A stretch of DNA of 64,000 bases from Cyanobacteriota bacterium (GTDB taxonomy: Bacteria; Cyanobacteriota; Vampirovibrionia; Vampirovibrionales; Vampirovibrionaceae), in NCBI GenBank assembly GCA_019751815.1, contig JAIEMW010000001.1, positions 628,197 through 692,196 of the forward strand. Direction: 5' to 3'. The position numbers and the translations under genes are program-made. The notes beneath the pieces are model-generated. The model ran no database searches. It saw only the letters and a list, made by a program, of their open reading frames with translations, and was not told the origin of the DNA. Positions 7,479 through 17,301 of the stretch are shown in pieces (position 1 is the stretch's first letter; every line of letters starts with the position of its first letter).

Positions 7479-8972
7479 ATGGCACCTTACAAAGATTTGC
7501 GCGAATTTCTGGACGGCTTAAAACGCCGCCAAGATCTGCTGGATATTGATACTCCGGTTTCATCCGTCCTGGAAGTGACGGAAATTACGGATCGTGTGAG
7601 CAAAGGGCCGGCTGAAAACAATAAAGCCTTGCTCTTTAACAAAGTGGATCAGTGTGAAATCCCCTTACTGATTAACGCTGTGGGATCTCACGAACGGGTT
7701 TTGGCGTCATTGGGGGTCGAGAACTTTGAGACCATCCAGGAACGCATTCAGTTCTTCGTCAAACCACCGATGCCGGGCAATCTTTGGGAAAAGCTCTCGA
7801 TGCTGCCGAAATTGGCAGAGCTGAATAATTTCTTGCCCAAGCCCTTTAAGGGCGATACCGCCCCGTGCCAAGAAGTGGTGATCACGGATACCACCCAACC
7901 AATGCTGGATAAACTCCCCATCATCCAGTGCTGGCCCGATGACGGGGGCCCTTTTATCACCCTGCCGGTAGTGTTTAGTAAAGACCCTGCCACTGGCGAA
8001 CGAAACGCCGGGATGTACCGCCTGCAAAAATATGATAACTGCACCACGGGTATGCACTGGCACAAGCATCATGATGGGGCCCGAATTTACGAAAATGCCC
8101 GCCGGATGGGGAAAGACCGTATCGAAATTGCCGTTGCCTTGGGCTGCCCTCCGCATATCATTTACAGTGCCACCGCGCCCCTCCCGCCGGGGATTGATGA
8201 GATGATCTTTGCTGGTTTCTTGCACTCAGACCCCGTGAAGATGGTGCGCTGCAAAACCGTGGATTTGGAAGTGCCCGCTCACGCTGAAATTATTCTGGAG
8301 GGCTATGTCTTACTCGATGAGCTTCGCCGGGAAGGTCCCTTTGGGGATCATACAGGCTATTATTCTCTGGCGGACGATTTCCCCGTGTTTCATCTCACCG
8401 CAATGACACACCGCAAAAACCCGATTTATATGACGACCATTGTGGGAAAACCCCCGCAAGAGGATTGTTATTTGGGCAAAGCCACTGAGCGTATTTTCTT
8501 GCCATTGCTCAAAGTATTTATTTCGGAAATCGTGGATATGAATCTTCCTTGGGAAGGCGTGTTTCACAATTGTGTGATTCTCAGTATTGATAAGCGTTAT
8601 CCTGGGCATGCCAAAAAGGTGATGAGTAGCGTGTGGGGTTTTGGCCAGATGATGTTCAGTAAATACGTGATTGTGCTGGATAAGCACGTGAATGTTCACG
8701 ATCTCTCTCAAGTGGCCTGGCACGTGTTTAATAACACGGATCCTCAGCGCGATATGATGTTTGCCGAAGGGCCGATGGATATTTTGGATCATGCCACCCC
8801 GCGCTGGGCTTATGGCAGTAAGGTGGGCATTGATGCCACTAAGAAATGGGCCACAGAGGGTTTTGAACGTGAATGGCCGGATGAGATAGAGATGGACGCT
8901 AAAACCAAAGCATTGGTCGATGCCAAATGGGCGTCGTATTTTTCGGGGAAACGTGTAGAGACGCTCGTCTAA
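7479..8972 (+). CDS. ubiD: UbiD family decarboxylase
   Basis: UbiD enzymes use prenylated FMN to (de)carboxylate aromatic or unsaturated acids; the classic member acts on polyprenyl-hydroxybenzoate in ubiquinone synthesis. The 497-residue product has the family order: the N-terminal LREFLDGLKRRQDLL, the cofactor and metal-binding region NAGMYRLQKYDNCTTGMHWHKHHDGA (residues about 176-201, shown by the GMYR..GMHW..H pattern), and the catalytic REGPFGDHTGYYS segment. KRYPGHAKKVMS and DHATPRWAYGSKVGIDATKK near the C terminus are also typical. Whether the substrate is a quinone precursor or another aromatic acid cannot be read from the sequence. No partner prenyltransferase ubiX is present nearby. 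Confidence 0.92.
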   Translation: MAPYKDLREFLDGLKRRQDLLDIDTPVSSVLEVTEITDRVSKGPAENNKALLFNKVDQCEIPLLINAVGSHERVLASLGVENFETIQERIQFFVKPPMPGNLWEKLSMLPKLAELNNFLPKPFKGDTAPCQEVVITDTTQPMLDKLPIIQCWPDDGGPFITLPVVFSKDPATGERNAGMYRLQKYDNCTTGMHWHKHHDGARIYENARRMGKDRIEIAVALGCPPHIIYSATAPLPPGIDEMIFAGFLHSDPVKMVRCKTVDLEVPAHAEIILEGYVLLDELRREGPFGDHTGYYSLADDFPVFHLTAMTHRKNPIYMTTIVGKPPQEDCYLGKATERIFLPLLKVFISEIVDMNLPWEGVFHNCVILSIDKRYPGHAKKVMSSVWGFGQMMFSKYVIVLDKHVNVHDLSQVAWHVFNNTDPQRDMMFAEGPMDILDHATPRWAYGSKVGIDATKKWATEGFEREWPDEIEMDAKTKALVDAKWASYFSGKRVETLV

Positions 8973-9019
8973 TTTTTTATCAATCTTTTAGTCAACTGTT
9001 TTAGGGAGAAACACAGCGT

Positions 9020-9427
9020 ATGGCAGGAGTGAGCACGGTGCACGTCCAAAGTGTCCCAGGACAACTGTACCAAAACACAATTCAAATTGGTGGACACCAT
9101 TTAACAGCCGATGTGCCGGCGACTCTTGGCGGGCAAGATACAGGCCCTACACCGATGAATATGCTAATGGGGGCTCTGGCATCCTGTACAGCGATTACAT
9201 TACAGATGTATGCGCGTCGCAAAGGCTGGGATCTGCGTGAGATTGCGGTTGATGTGACTGAGGTCACTCAAGGCGGACAGACCACTTTTGAAAAGGAGAT
9301 TAAGGTGAAAGGGCAACTGGATCCCGCCCAAATCCAAGCTTTAGAAACCGTGGCTGAAAAATGTCCGGTCAATAAAGTCATCAAGGGCAGCACACCTGTT
9401 CAATCCCGCATTAACTTGGTGGTGTAA
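9020..9427 (+). CDS. OsmC family peroxidase-like protein
   Basis: This 135-residue protein has the OsmC/YhfA pattern: a first active-site Cys in LASCTAITLQMYARRKGW (about residue 56) and a second in VAEKCPVNKVIKG (about residue 115), with GPTPMNMLMGALA before the first. OsmC-type proteins reduce organic hydroperoxides through these two cysteines. AGGGAGAA precedes the ATG by about 9 nt. It lies 47 nt after ubiD and could share its transcript. Confidence 0.88.
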   Translation: MAGVSTVHVQSVPGQLYQNTIQIGGHHLTADVPATLGGQDTGPTPMNMLMGALASCTAITLQMYARRKGWDLREIAVDVTEVTQGGQTTFEKEIKVKGQLDPAQIQALETVAEKCPVNKVIKGSTPVQSRINLVV

Positions 9428-9498
9428 GTGGGTTTTTAAACTCATTTTCACTTTTTTGCTTTTGTTACAAACGTTCGGGTTCTGATCGGGATCTGTTG

Positions 9499-9504
9499 TA
9501 TAAT
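9499..9504 (+). promoter_or_regulatory. Candidate -10 box for the aminopeptidase gene
   Basis: A perfect TATAAT (9499-9504) preceded by TTG lies in the 250-nt gap before the aminopeptidase gene. No convincing -35 was found, so only the -10 is annotated. Confidence 0.4.
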
Positions 9505-9680
9505 TTGTCTTTGTGATTTTTGAGGTATCTCAAGTAGCCCAATCAATCGCAAAAAATGATTGTGTGAGGCATCATGTGAGGCATTAATGGACCGTTGTCT
9601 TCTGACGAAGCACGTTCATGCTGTTTTTTAAAACCCGTGTGTGGCGGGCCGTGGGAATTGATTATGGGGGACTATTACTG

Positions 9681-11429
9681 ATGGCTGTCAAATCTATCTC
9701 ATCACCGTACTGGCAAATTCAGTTTACCGGAAAGCGGAATAACACCCCGCAAGCCAGTCTCATTATTGGGGCCGATCAGTCCAGACGCGCTTATAGCAAC
9801 CGGCTTGCTATTCAAGATTCGCCGGCTTTGGCCTTAACGGATTTATTCAGCCCGGTTGCGCCCAACGAAGCGAGAATTGTACTGACGCCACTGGCTGTCG
9901 GGAAAAATCCAAAAGGAGCAACCCCTAAAACACTCACCGGGCTTGCCCGTTTACTCAATGCGTTGGCCAGTGGGGAGTGGAAAGACGATCTGGGGAACTG
10001 GATTACCCATGCCAAAGTGCCTGGGAAATTCAAAAAGAAAGAAGATGCGGAAAAAGCCGTGATCACCATGGCCAGAGCCTTTGAAGACCGCCTGGCCGAT
10101 CTCCCGCAAAGCACCAAAACGCTCACAGTTGTGCTTCCAGAAACACTGCCTGAAGGGGTGGATACCGCTGTTCTGGTTCGTGAACTGGCCCAAAGAAGCG
10201 CGACCTACGGGATTAATCTGAAATTCCACCGACAGGATGCCAAGAACCCGGTGCAACTGGCCCAAGTCTTAATTACCCGGCCTCGCTCGGCCTTTGGTCA
10301 ATTTAAAGATGCCATTCGAGAAGGGCAAGTTCTCGGCGAAGCGATGAATCTAACCCGGCATCTGGTTCATTCGCCGGCCAATTATAAAACCACCGGACAA
10401 ATTACACGAGAAGCCATGGTGCTGGCCTCACCCACACTCAACGTGAGTGCATTGGGTAAAGCGCAGCTTCAGGCAGAAAAAATGGGTCTGTTTTTATCCG
10501 TTGGCCAAGGGAATGACGACACAACAGAAAAACAGCCTCGTCTGCTGGAAATGGTCTATCAGGCCAAAGATTATGACCCCAAAAAACATCCCACGTTGTT
10601 GCTGGTAGGGAAAGGCATTATTTTTGACACCGGCGGCAATAATCTGAAGGCCTCTGAATACATGCACAACATGCAGGGGGATATGGCCGGGGCCGCTGCG
10701 GTCATTGGCACCATGAAGGCACTGGATGCAATGCAACTTTCTGGCGTCCGCGTGGTCGGGTTGGGCTGTCTGACTGAAAACCGGATCAGCGGTAAATCCA
10801 CCCTGATGCATGATATTTATACCGCACGTAACGGAAAGACAGTTGAAATCTCCAATACCGATGCGGAAGGGCGCCTGGTACTCGCCGATGCGATTCATTA
10901 CGGGATGGAAAAATACAAACCCACCGTGGTGGCTGATATGGCGACACTCACCGGGGGAAAGGTCCGTGGACTCGGAGAACAAGACGCGGTGGCGCTATCG
11001 GGCAATAATACAGCGCTGATGACCGCTGCCAATAAAATTGAAAAAGCCTTGGGCAATAAAACCGCTGTGCTGGAGCTCAATGACGCTCACCGCAAATGGG
11101 TGACCAAAGACGGCAAGGGCCGGGCCGATGTGTTTAACTCAGTCGATATGGAAGACGCGCTGAAATGGGGCGTGATCAAAGAAAAACCCGACAAGGGGCA
11201 ATCTCCCACCAAGGAGATGTATCTCCAGCACTCGGCCCAAGGGGCAGCCTTTATTCGAGAGTTTCTGGCCAATCCCAAAACCCCATGGGTGCATTACGAT
11301 ATCGCCGGGGCTGAATTTGCCGCCAAAGACCCCAAGCGAGGCAATGAGGAATTTGCCACGGGCTTTGGGGTAAAAGACCTGTATTTTCTCACCAAACAAG
11401 TGGCAGAAGGCCAGATTAAACTAAGATGA
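9681..11429 (+). CDS. pepA: Leucyl aminopeptidase (M17 family)
   Basis: M17 aminopeptidases are cytosolic di-metal enzymes that release N-terminal residues. The C-terminal half contains VGKGIIFDTGGNNLK (about residue 306), MQGDMAGAAAVIGTM and the diagnostic NTDAEGRLVLADA (about residue 391), then ADMATLTGG. The product is about 80 residues longer than the usual 500, mainly from an N-terminal half with low similarity to well-known members and a segment KEKPDKGQSPTKEM near the C terminus. I placed the start at ATG 9681 (MAVKSIS), 10 nt after a G-rich stretch; an in-frame ATG at 9618 would add 21 hydrophobic/basic residues. A T-poor hairpin follows the stop codon. Confidence 0.9.
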   Translation: MAVKSISSPYWQIQFTGKRNNTPQASLIIGADQSRRAYSNRLAIQDSPALALTDLFSPVAPNEARIVLTPLAVGKNPKGATPKTLTGLARLLNALASGEWKDDLGNWITHAKVPGKFKKKEDAEKAVITMARAFEDRLADLPQSTKTLTVVLPETLPEGVDTAVLVRELAQRSATYGINLKFHRQDAKNPVQLAQVLITRPRSAFGQFKDAIREGQVLGEAMNLTRHLVHSPANYKTTGQITREAMVLASPTLNVSALGKAQLQAEKMGLFLSVGQGNDDTTEKQPRLLEMVYQAKDYDPKKHPTLLLVGKGIIFDTGGNNLKASEYMHNMQGDMAGAAAVIGTMKALDAMQLSGVRVVGLGCLTENRISGKSTLMHDIYTARNGKTVEISNTDAEGRLVLADAIHYGMEKYKPTVVADMATLTGGKVRGLGEQDAVALSGNNTALMTAANKIEKALGNKTAVLELNDAHRKWVTKDGKGRADVFNSVDMEDALKWGVIKEKPDKGQSPTKEMYLQHSAQGAAFIREFLANPKTPWVHYDIAGAEFAAKDPKRGNEEFATGFGVKDLYFLTKQVAEGQIKLR

Positions 11430-11446
11430 GAGAGCTCTCAAGGCCA

Positions 11447-11476
11447 ACGCCCCGCATGGCAAAACCATCGGGGCGT
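11447..11476 (+). other. 3' hairpin after pepA without T tract
   Basis: ACGCCCCG (11447-11454) pairs with CGGGGCGT (11469-11476), and ATGG with CCAT inside, around a CAAAA loop; one C is bulged. It starts 18 nt after the pepA stop. Lacking a T run, it may stabilise the message or assist factor-dependent termination. Confidence 0.45.
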
Positions 11477-11546
11477 CGGGTTGGGAAACCTAAGACGAAA
11501 CCTAAAAAATATGCAAAAGGAATCAATTCTGGGGATTGTTTACGAG

Positions 11547-11828
11547 TTAACCGATTGCGGCAAACTCTTGTAAGCCGGCTAAAGTCGAGGAGTGAACAGC
11601 ACCCCCGGCAATCTGCTTGTCTAAAGCGGCAATATCAAATTGTTTTTTGGGTTTTACACCCGTAAATGCTTGGAGCACAGAAGCAGAAACACGCTCTCCA
11701 GAAGCGGCTTCAGCAGTAGAACCACTGGCGGCTTCACTGAGTGTTTTCTTTTCTACTTCGTTCTTGGGTTTGGCACTGGGAGTCGATGTCAGAATCGAGG
11801 CCCGAATGTTGGGGTTAATGCTAGACAT
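11547..11828 (-). CDS. Small protein of unknown function under the shared promoter motif
   Basis: This 93-residue product is rich in Ala, Ser, Lys and Glu, with an EAASGSTAEAASGE segment and a C-terminal VKPKKQFDIAALDKQIAGGAVHSST stretch described here only in outline. I do not recognise a family. AAAGGAGAG lies 8 nt before the ATG at 11828; an in-frame ATG at 11909 would add 27 residues but lacks a ribosome site. The presence of the CAAT-N15-GTTTTTATT motif about 90 nt upstream links it to the large low-complexity genes elsewhere in the window. Confidence 0.65.
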   Translation of the reverse strand: MSSINPNIRASILTSTPSAKPKNEVEKKTLSEAASGSTAEAASGERVSASVLQAFTGVKPKKQFDIAALDKQIAGGAVHSSTLAGLQEFAAIG

Positions 11829-11918
11829 TGCTGTCTCTCCTTTTGCGTTTGTCTCTCTTAGGTTAGGGATTATTTTAGGGTTTCCAAAAATAGACATGTC
11901 AGATGACATATCTATAAA

Positions 11919-11946
11919 AATAAAAACAATCTAAAGAGAACAATTG
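11919..11946 (-). promoter_or_regulatory. Shared promoter-like motif, copy 4
   Basis: On the minus strand AGCAAT (CAAT 11946-11943), 15 nt, GTTTTTATT (11927-11919), then TTTATAGATATG. It lies about 90 nt before the 93-residue gene. Confidence 0.65.
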
Positions 11947-12107
11947 CTAGATATCTTTCTGATATCTCTTTTTTGTTACATCCCTTTGATGGATCCACTA
12001 GAATAGGGATTCATTTAGAATAAACTCCTACCCTTTTAGCGTCATCAGCTTAAGCCAGTCGCTAGGGCTTGTCCTCCCACATTTAAAGGATTGAATTCCC
12101 TGCTTTT

Positions 12108-14084
12108 ATGAAACAACAATTTGCGTTTCTTCGCTTTATCAATGCCCGTCTACTCCCATCGGTGCTGATTGCCATTGTGGTGTATCAGTTGTGGGTGTTT
12201 TCGCAAAATATTTTTGAGCGCATGCTCTATGACGCCTGGTCTCGTGAGACCGCACAAGCTGTTGAAGAGGCACCCAATGCTCAGGCCGTAGGCTCTCATG
12301 TGGTTTTGTTGTTGTTAGATGACGAATCCGTCATCCGACTGCGGCAAAAATTTGGCCCCTTTCCCTGGAAACGAAAAGTGTGGCTGGATATTTTCCAGCG
12401 AATTCAGACCAAAAACCCGTCGGTCCTGGTTTTTGACGGGCTATTTACGGGTCTCGATCCTGAAGAGGACAGTCCGATTTTCGATCAAATGAAGGCGATG
12501 CCTAACTTGGTTACCGGGATGGCGTTGTCCTTTGGGGAAGGCCTCAATACCAGAGTGCCCAATTTCTATCATCTCAATTTGGGTGTGGTGAATACTGAAA
12601 AGGATGTGGATGGTTCGATCCGCTCCATTGCCCCGACCTATAGTTTTTCGTCCCAACAACAGAGTGCTTTATCAGGAGTTTTCCCATCACTCTCCGTTGC
12701 TGCGGCCTATCAATATCTCAGTATTCAAAACCCATCGGATAGCTGGGCATACCGTATCGATAAAAATCCAACCACCAACGCCAATATACTGGTGCTGTTT
12801 TCAGAAGATAACTCCAAACTCACTCGAAAGGCTATTTTAACATCAGATAATCGGTTTATGCTTCGCTGGTATCAATTGTTACCCACAAAAGAACGCACAG
12901 ATCGCAGTCACACCGCATTGCCTCTTTGGTATTTTTACCCTGAAACGGCTAAAACACCCTTGGAAAAAGCCAATGCCAAAATCGCTTTGACCAAAGTAAA
13001 AGACAAAATTGCGCTGATTGGGGCTTCAGCAGATATGTTTAAAGACTATAGCCCTTCCCCCATGAGTCCGAATCATTTGGGGGTCGATATTCATGCCACA
13101 GCCATTGATAACTTATTGAGTGAGAGTATCCCCTTTCGAACAACGGCTTACACCAACTGGCTGCTGCTGATTTTGTATCTGATTTCTGCCATTATCGTCC
13201 GAATCCAGATTAAGACCCTGGGTCCTGCTATTCTCTATGCGGTGATGATTGCGGTTATTCACTATTTAATGGCATTCTTATTGTTTAAATCCAGCGGGCT
13301 GATTGTTGATGTGGTCACCCCAGAACTGGCAATTGTTCTAGGCTTTGTCCTGGGCAGTCTGATTCGAGATTTAACTCAAGATAAACAGGTGAAAACCCTG
13401 GAAAAAAATCTCTCGCAACTGGTCTCACAAAGTGTGTATCAAGAGATGCAGCGACACGGATTCCAGCTCACACCAGGTGGGCAACGGCAAGAAATCACTT
13501 CTGTCTTTGTGGATATTCGTAATTTCACCGCAATGGCCGAGAATTTATCACCCAATTTGCTGACCGAGATTCTCAATGAGTTTTATACGGAAATAGAAGA
13601 GATCGTGTTTCAACACAAGGGCACGCTGGATAAATTTATGGGTGACGGGGTATTAATTATGTTTGGAGCCCCCATTCCCAGTGTGTCTCATGCGGATCAG
13701 GCTCTCAAGGCGTGCCGTGAGATGTATACTGTCACCGCCGAGTTATCTCAGCGCTGGCAAAAAAAGCATCAACTCGATGTAGAAATAGGTATCACACTGA
13801 ATAGTGGCGTTGCTTTTGTCGGCTTTCTAGGTCCGTCCCATAAGTTGGAATACACCGCAGTCGGCGATACCGTTAACTTGTGCGTCCGCCTGCAAGATGT
13901 AACCAAGCAATTTAAGACCCGGCTTGTGTTTAGTGAATATACAGTGGCTTTATTAAGTGAAAACCGTAAATCCATTGTTTCTCTCGGTTCCACCACAGTC
14001 CGCGGGCGAGAATCTGCCATTGAGGTGTATACTTTTCAAGACACCCAAAACAGTCTAGGTCCTGTGGAACTTCCTTTAATATAA
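12108..14084 (+). CDS. CHASE2-class III adenylate/guanylate cyclase (first copy)
   Basis: The 658-residue membrane protein should make a cyclic nucleotide from ATP or GTP in response to an extracytoplasmic signal. One N-terminal membrane helix (about residues 15-33) is followed by a CHASE2 sensor region containing VLLLLDDESV, FPWKRKVW, VLVFDGLFTG, KIALIGASADMFKDYSPSPM and GVDIHATAIDNLL. Three membrane helices follow (about 345-425), then the catalytic domain from residue 463: SVFVDIRNFTAM and DKFMGDGVLIMFG supply the metal aspartates, and YTAVGDTVNLCVRLQ the conserved Asn and Arg. A second gene with the same architecture lies at 26452. Base specificity was not assigned. Confidence 0.9.
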   Translation: MKQQFAFLRFINARLLPSVLIAIVVYQLWVFSQNIFERMLYDAWSRETAQAVEEAPNAQAVGSHVVLLLLDDESVIRLRQKFGPFPWKRKVWLDIFQRIQTKNPSVLVFDGLFTGLDPEEDSPIFDQMKAMPNLVTGMALSFGEGLNTRVPNFYHLNLGVVNTEKDVDGSIRSIAPTYSFSSQQQSALSGVFPSLSVAAAYQYLSIQNPSDSWAYRIDKNPTTNANILVLFSEDNSKLTRKAILTSDNRFMLRWYQLLPTKERTDRSHTALPLWYFYPETAKTPLEKANAKIALTKVKDKIALIGASADMFKDYSPSPMSPNHLGVDIHATAIDNLLSESIPFRTTAYTNWLLLILYLISAIIVRIQIKTLGPAILYAVMIAVIHYLMAFLLFKSSGLIVDVVTPELAIVLGFVLGSLIRDLTQDKQVKTLEKNLSQLVSQSVYQEMQRHGFQLTPGGQRQEITSVFVDIRNFTAMAENLSPNLLTEILNEFYTEIEEIVFQHKGTLDKFMGDGVLIMFGAPIPSVSHADQALKACREMYTVTAELSQRWQKKHQLDVEIGITLNSGVAFVGFLGPSHKLEYTAVGDTVNLCVRLQDVTKQFKTRLVFSEYTVALLSENRKSIVSLGSTTVRGRESAIEVYTFQDTQNSLGPVELPLI

Positions 14085-14115
14085 ACAGTATTTCCTTAGA
14101 AAGAGCATCCCTCTT

Positions 14116-15018
14116 ATGTCATCACCAACTTCCCTTTCTCCGTCTTCCTTTCAATTCACTGTGAGTGAATTTTTTGGGTACGAGAATACCCAGGTTCGTT
14201 ATGCCTGCCTGCAAAGTCCGCGAGAAGACCAGACGATTCCTATGACATCTTGCCAAAAAGTGCTCATTTTTATCCCCGGTCTGGGTGGCTCAGTGAAGGG
14301 GGCTTTGGACTTTCTGGCCCATTTGTTGCCACACTATGATGTGATCTACGGGCTCGACCTTCGTGGATTTGGCCTGAATCAAGATCTTCCCTTGGTGAAT
14401 GCCCGCCATAGTTATGACGATATTGAAGGGTTTATTGAATCCGTCGTCACAGCGATGCCCAGTAGCGGTTTAAACCCTCATGGACAAATCGATATTGCCA
14501 GTATCAGTCTGGGTTCTGTTCTGGCCACACATCTAACGTATCACCACGCCCCGTGGTTTCGTCGCTCCCTATTGATTGCCCCTGCTTTTAAGCCGCACCC
14601 AACTATGTTCCCACTGCCGTATGTCCTTAAAAACGTCTGGGGTCAAATAACTCGCGGCCCCTCATTCCCTGTGACACTGCCTTATGATATTAAAGCACTG
14701 ACCCTCAATCCTGATGTACTCAACGATCCGCAGTATCAAGCGCCCCCACTCACAGTCAATGCAGGTTACCTGCTCTCTGTCCGCTCTCTGTCGTTGCAGG
14801 CTATTAAATTTGCTAAGGCATTAACGGTTCCGACGATGGTGATGGTGCCTGGGCTGGATTTGGTCTGTGATCCACACGCCATGCGAGACGCCTATTACGG
14901 CTTACCCGTGGATACCGAAAAGAAATTGGTAGAGTACCCACAGCAATACCACGATTTGCTCCTCGAAAAAGAACGGGGTGAGGTCGCAGAGACCGCTCGG
15001 GAATGGTTTTCGATCTAA
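14116..15018 (+). CDS. Alpha/beta hydrolase
   Basis: The 300-residue protein has the hydrolase fold pattern: oxyanion-type LIFIPGLGG, YGLDLRGFG, the nucleophile elbow DIASISLGS (a Ser replaces the first Gly of the usual GxSxG), an acid in MVPGLDLVCDP and the catalytic His in YPQQYHDLLLE. This is closest in style to lysophospholipase/acylglycerol lipase-like members; the substrate is unknown. It starts 31 nt after the cyclase gene on the same strand, suggesting co-transcription. Confidence 0.8.
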   Translation: MSSPTSLSPSSFQFTVSEFFGYENTQVRYACLQSPREDQTIPMTSCQKVLIFIPGLGGSVKGALDFLAHLLPHYDVIYGLDLRGFGLNQDLPLVNARHSYDDIEGFIESVVTAMPSSGLNPHGQIDIASISLGSVLATHLTYHHAPWFRRSLLIAPAFKPHPTMFPLPYVLKNVWGQITRGPSFPVTLPYDIKALTLNPDVLNDPQYQAPPLTVNAGYLLSVRSLSLQAIKFAKALTVPTMVMVPGLDLVCDPHAMRDAYYGLPVDTEKKLVEYPQQYHDLLLEKERGEVAETAREWFSI

Positions 15019-15036
15019 AACTTATCGGGTTAAAAC

Positions 15037-15324
15037 TTAAATGAAACCGCTCTCTTGACTGGGTTTCACCATCTCGATCGAATTAATGTTAATGTGTAAG
15101 TATGGATACTCAGTCGGGTCTACTTTCCCAGTAATACGGTCCATCACTTTCACCTTGGTCATGGCAATAAAGCGCTTGTCCCCATTGAGCAAATTGGTCA
15201 GACGCCGCTTGTCTTTACTCAGTTTGGAAAGATAGATCAGACCTTCCAGCAAATAGCCACGGGTCACGATGGTCATCTTGACCGCATCGGCATTTGGCTC
15301 AAATAATGACTGTAAATCATCCAT
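15037..15324 (-). CDS. Small conserved-type protein, DUF6812-like
   Basis: This 95-residue product has the sequence KMTIVTRGYLLEGLIYL, then LTNLLNGDKRFIAMTKVKV and a final HININSIEMV. The order 'regulated beta strand, LxxLLN..RFIAMT, beta, INxxxIxMV' resembles the small DUF6812-type proteins as I remember them; this is not verified. AAGGAA lies upstream of the ATG. It converges with the hydrolase gene (18-nt gap) and diverges from uvrC. Confidence 0.65.
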   Translation of the reverse strand: MDDLQSLFEPNADAVKMTIVTRGYLLEGLIYLSKLSKDKRRLTNLLNGDKRFIAMTKVKVMDRITGKVDPTEYPYLHININSIEMVKPSQESGFI

Positions 15325-15378
15325 AAAGCAGCATTCCTTCCAAGACTCTTTTTTATTATAACCGAAGCCTTTGACACG

Positions 15379-17301
15379 ATGACTTCCAAGAAAAACAATT
15401 CAACCAAAGCCAAAAACCGATTTTCAGTTGATATTCAAGAAGCACTGGCACGGCTTTCTGGTCAGCCTGGCGTGTATCGAATGTATGACGCTGAAGGGAC
15501 TTTGATTTATGTTGGCAAGGCTAAAAGTTTAAAAAACAGGGTCAGAAGCTACTTTCAAGAATCCGCCCAGCATAGCCCCAAGGTGCTGTCGATGGTTCAG
15601 CAGATTGTTCGCTTTGACACGGTGATTACAGACTCAGAAGTGGAAGCCTTGGCGCTGGAGTGCAATTTAATTAAGGCCCACAGGCCTAAATATAACATTT
15701 TAATGAAGGATGATAAGCGTTATCCCTGGTTGGCACTGAGTGATGAGCCCTTCCCCAGGCTTTATATTACCCGTAAGACCGAAAAACGTGGGAAAACACG
15801 TTTTTTCGGACCGTATCTCAATAGTACTCATCTGTATGAAACACTGCAAGTGCTTCGAAGGCATTTCCCATTGAGGCAACGACGCAAACCCTTGTTTAAA
15901 AACCGACCATGTATGAACTACTACATTGGGGCCTGTCTGGGGCCTTGCCAGGATCTGGTGACAGAAGCAGATTATCAGGTACTGGTAGATCAGGTGAGCC
16001 TTTTTTTGAAGGGGAAGACCAGTGATTTACTCAAACAAATTGAAGCAGAGATGCTTGAGGCCAGTGAGTCACTTAATTTTGAACGAGCGGCCAAACTGAG
16101 AGACAGGCATGAGGCTGTTTTAGGAGTAATGCAACAACAACATAAGGTGGTCAGTGCTGATGAGACAGTGCATCAAGATTTAATTGCTTATGGCATTGAT
16201 GAACAGCGCCTGGCCGTGGTGATTCTACAAATTCGTTACGGCAAAGTGATCGGGACTTACGCCCAACAAGGCACTTTAAGCGATCTCGAAGAAATTGACA
16301 GTGCTGTTCAGCAATCCATTAAAGAATACTATTACCAACTGCCGGATGAAGAACTGCCGGATTCCATTGTGAGCACCAGCCATTTTGAGGATGTTCCCGT
16401 GTTGTTATCCTGGCTGAATCAGCGGCGATCAAGTCAGAACAGTTCTAGTAAACGGCGTGATCAAAAACGAATTTCCAAAAAGGAGATTGTCTGGCTGTCT
16501 CCCAAATCGAAAGATCAACGAGAACTCCTGGCATTGGGGCAAAAAAATGTGGCTGAATTGCTTGAACAAACCCGCTTGGAGGCCGCACAAAAGTTGCAAC
16601 GTGACCCAACTAGAGCGCTATTAGAACTGCAAGAAGCCTTACGCCTACCGGAGTATCTGACCCGCATTGAGTGTTACGATATTTCCCATTTTCAAGGGCA
16701 AGAAACGGTCGCCTCGATGGTGGTATTTACCGATGGGGTCTCTGATAAAGCCGCCTATCGACGCTTTAAAATTCATTCTGCAGAAGGAAAACCGGATGAT
16801 TTTAAGAGTATGGCAGAAGTGATTGCTCGCCGCATTCAACACCCCGACTGGGGAATGCCAGATTTAATGATTATTGACGGGGGCAAAGGACAATTAAGTG
16901 CTGCCAAAAAATCTTTAGAGCAGGCGGGTATTTGGGATCAGCCGATTGTTTCACTGGCAAAACAGTTTGAGGAAGTATTTTTGCCGGGGGAATCCAGACC
17001 CGTCTTGCTGTCTCGCTCTTCCAATGCCTTATTTTTAATGCAGCAGATTCGCGATGAGGCCCATCGTTTTGCAATCACCTACCACCGTCAACGGCGGGGA
17101 AAAGCAGCACAGGTGAGTGTTTTAGACGACATTAAAGGGTTGGGGCCCAAAGGGAAAGAGAAGTTGGGCAAGGCCTTGGGCTCTGTGGATAACATTATTT
17201 CTGCAACACCTGTCGACTGGGCCAAGAGTTTGGGTATTTCTGTTGAGCGGGCAAACGTTCTTTATCAACAGGTGAAAGAGAAATCTGGCCCATCTTTTTG
17301 A
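15379..17301 (+). CDS. uvrC: UvrABC excinuclease subunit C
   Basis: UvrC makes both incisions in nucleotide excision repair. The 640-residue product carries the N-terminal GIY-YIG nuclease (LSGQPGVYRMYD, LIYVGKAKSLKNRVRSYF), the Cys-containing CMNYYIGACLGPCQ region, a UVR motif (LNFERAAKLRDR), the RNase H-like C-terminal nuclease (IECYDISHFQGQ, MIIDGGKGQLSAA) and a terminal helix-hairpin-helix (IKGLGPKGKEKL). A Lys/Arg/Ser-rich insertion (QRRSSQNSSSKRRDQ) sits in the middle. No strong ribosome site is seen before the ATG; the N terminus KKNNSTKAKN is longer than usual. Confidence 0.97.
   Translation: MTSKKNNSTKAKNRFSVDIQEALARLSGQPGVYRMYDAEGTLIYVGKAKSLKNRVRSYFQESAQHSPKVLSMVQQIVRFDTVITDSEVEALALECNLIKAHRPKYNILMKDDKRYPWLALSDEPFPRLYITRKTEKRGKTRFFGPYLNSTHLYETLQVLRRHFPLRQRRKPLFKNRPCMNYYIGACLGPCQDLVTEADYQVLVDQVSLFLKGKTSDLLKQIEAEMLEASESLNFERAAKLRDRHEAVLGVMQQQHKVVSADETVHQDLIAYGIDEQRLAVVILQIRYGKVIGTYAQQGTLSDLEEIDSAVQQSIKEYYYQLPDEELPDSIVSTSHFEDVPVLLSWLNQRRSSQNSSSKRRDQKRISKKEIVWLSPKSKDQRELLALGQKNVAELLEQTRLEAAQKLQRDPTRALLELQEALRLPEYLTRIECYDISHFQGQETVASMVVFTDGVSDKAAYRRFKIHSAEGKPDDFKSMAEVIARRIQHPDWGMPDLMIIDGGKGQLSAAKKSLEQAGIWDQPIVSLAKQFEEVFLPGESRPVLLSRSSNALFLMQQIRDEAHRFAITYHRQRRGKAAQVSVLDDIKGLGPKGKEKLGKALGSVDNIISATPVDWAKSLGISVERANVLYQQVKEKSGPSF

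Noticed and set aside
11426..11665. Plus-strand open frame of 79 codons overlapping the pepA stop
   Set aside because: It runs through the pepA 3' hairpin, has a very basic composition and lies antisense to the better-supported minus-strand gene at 11547-11828.
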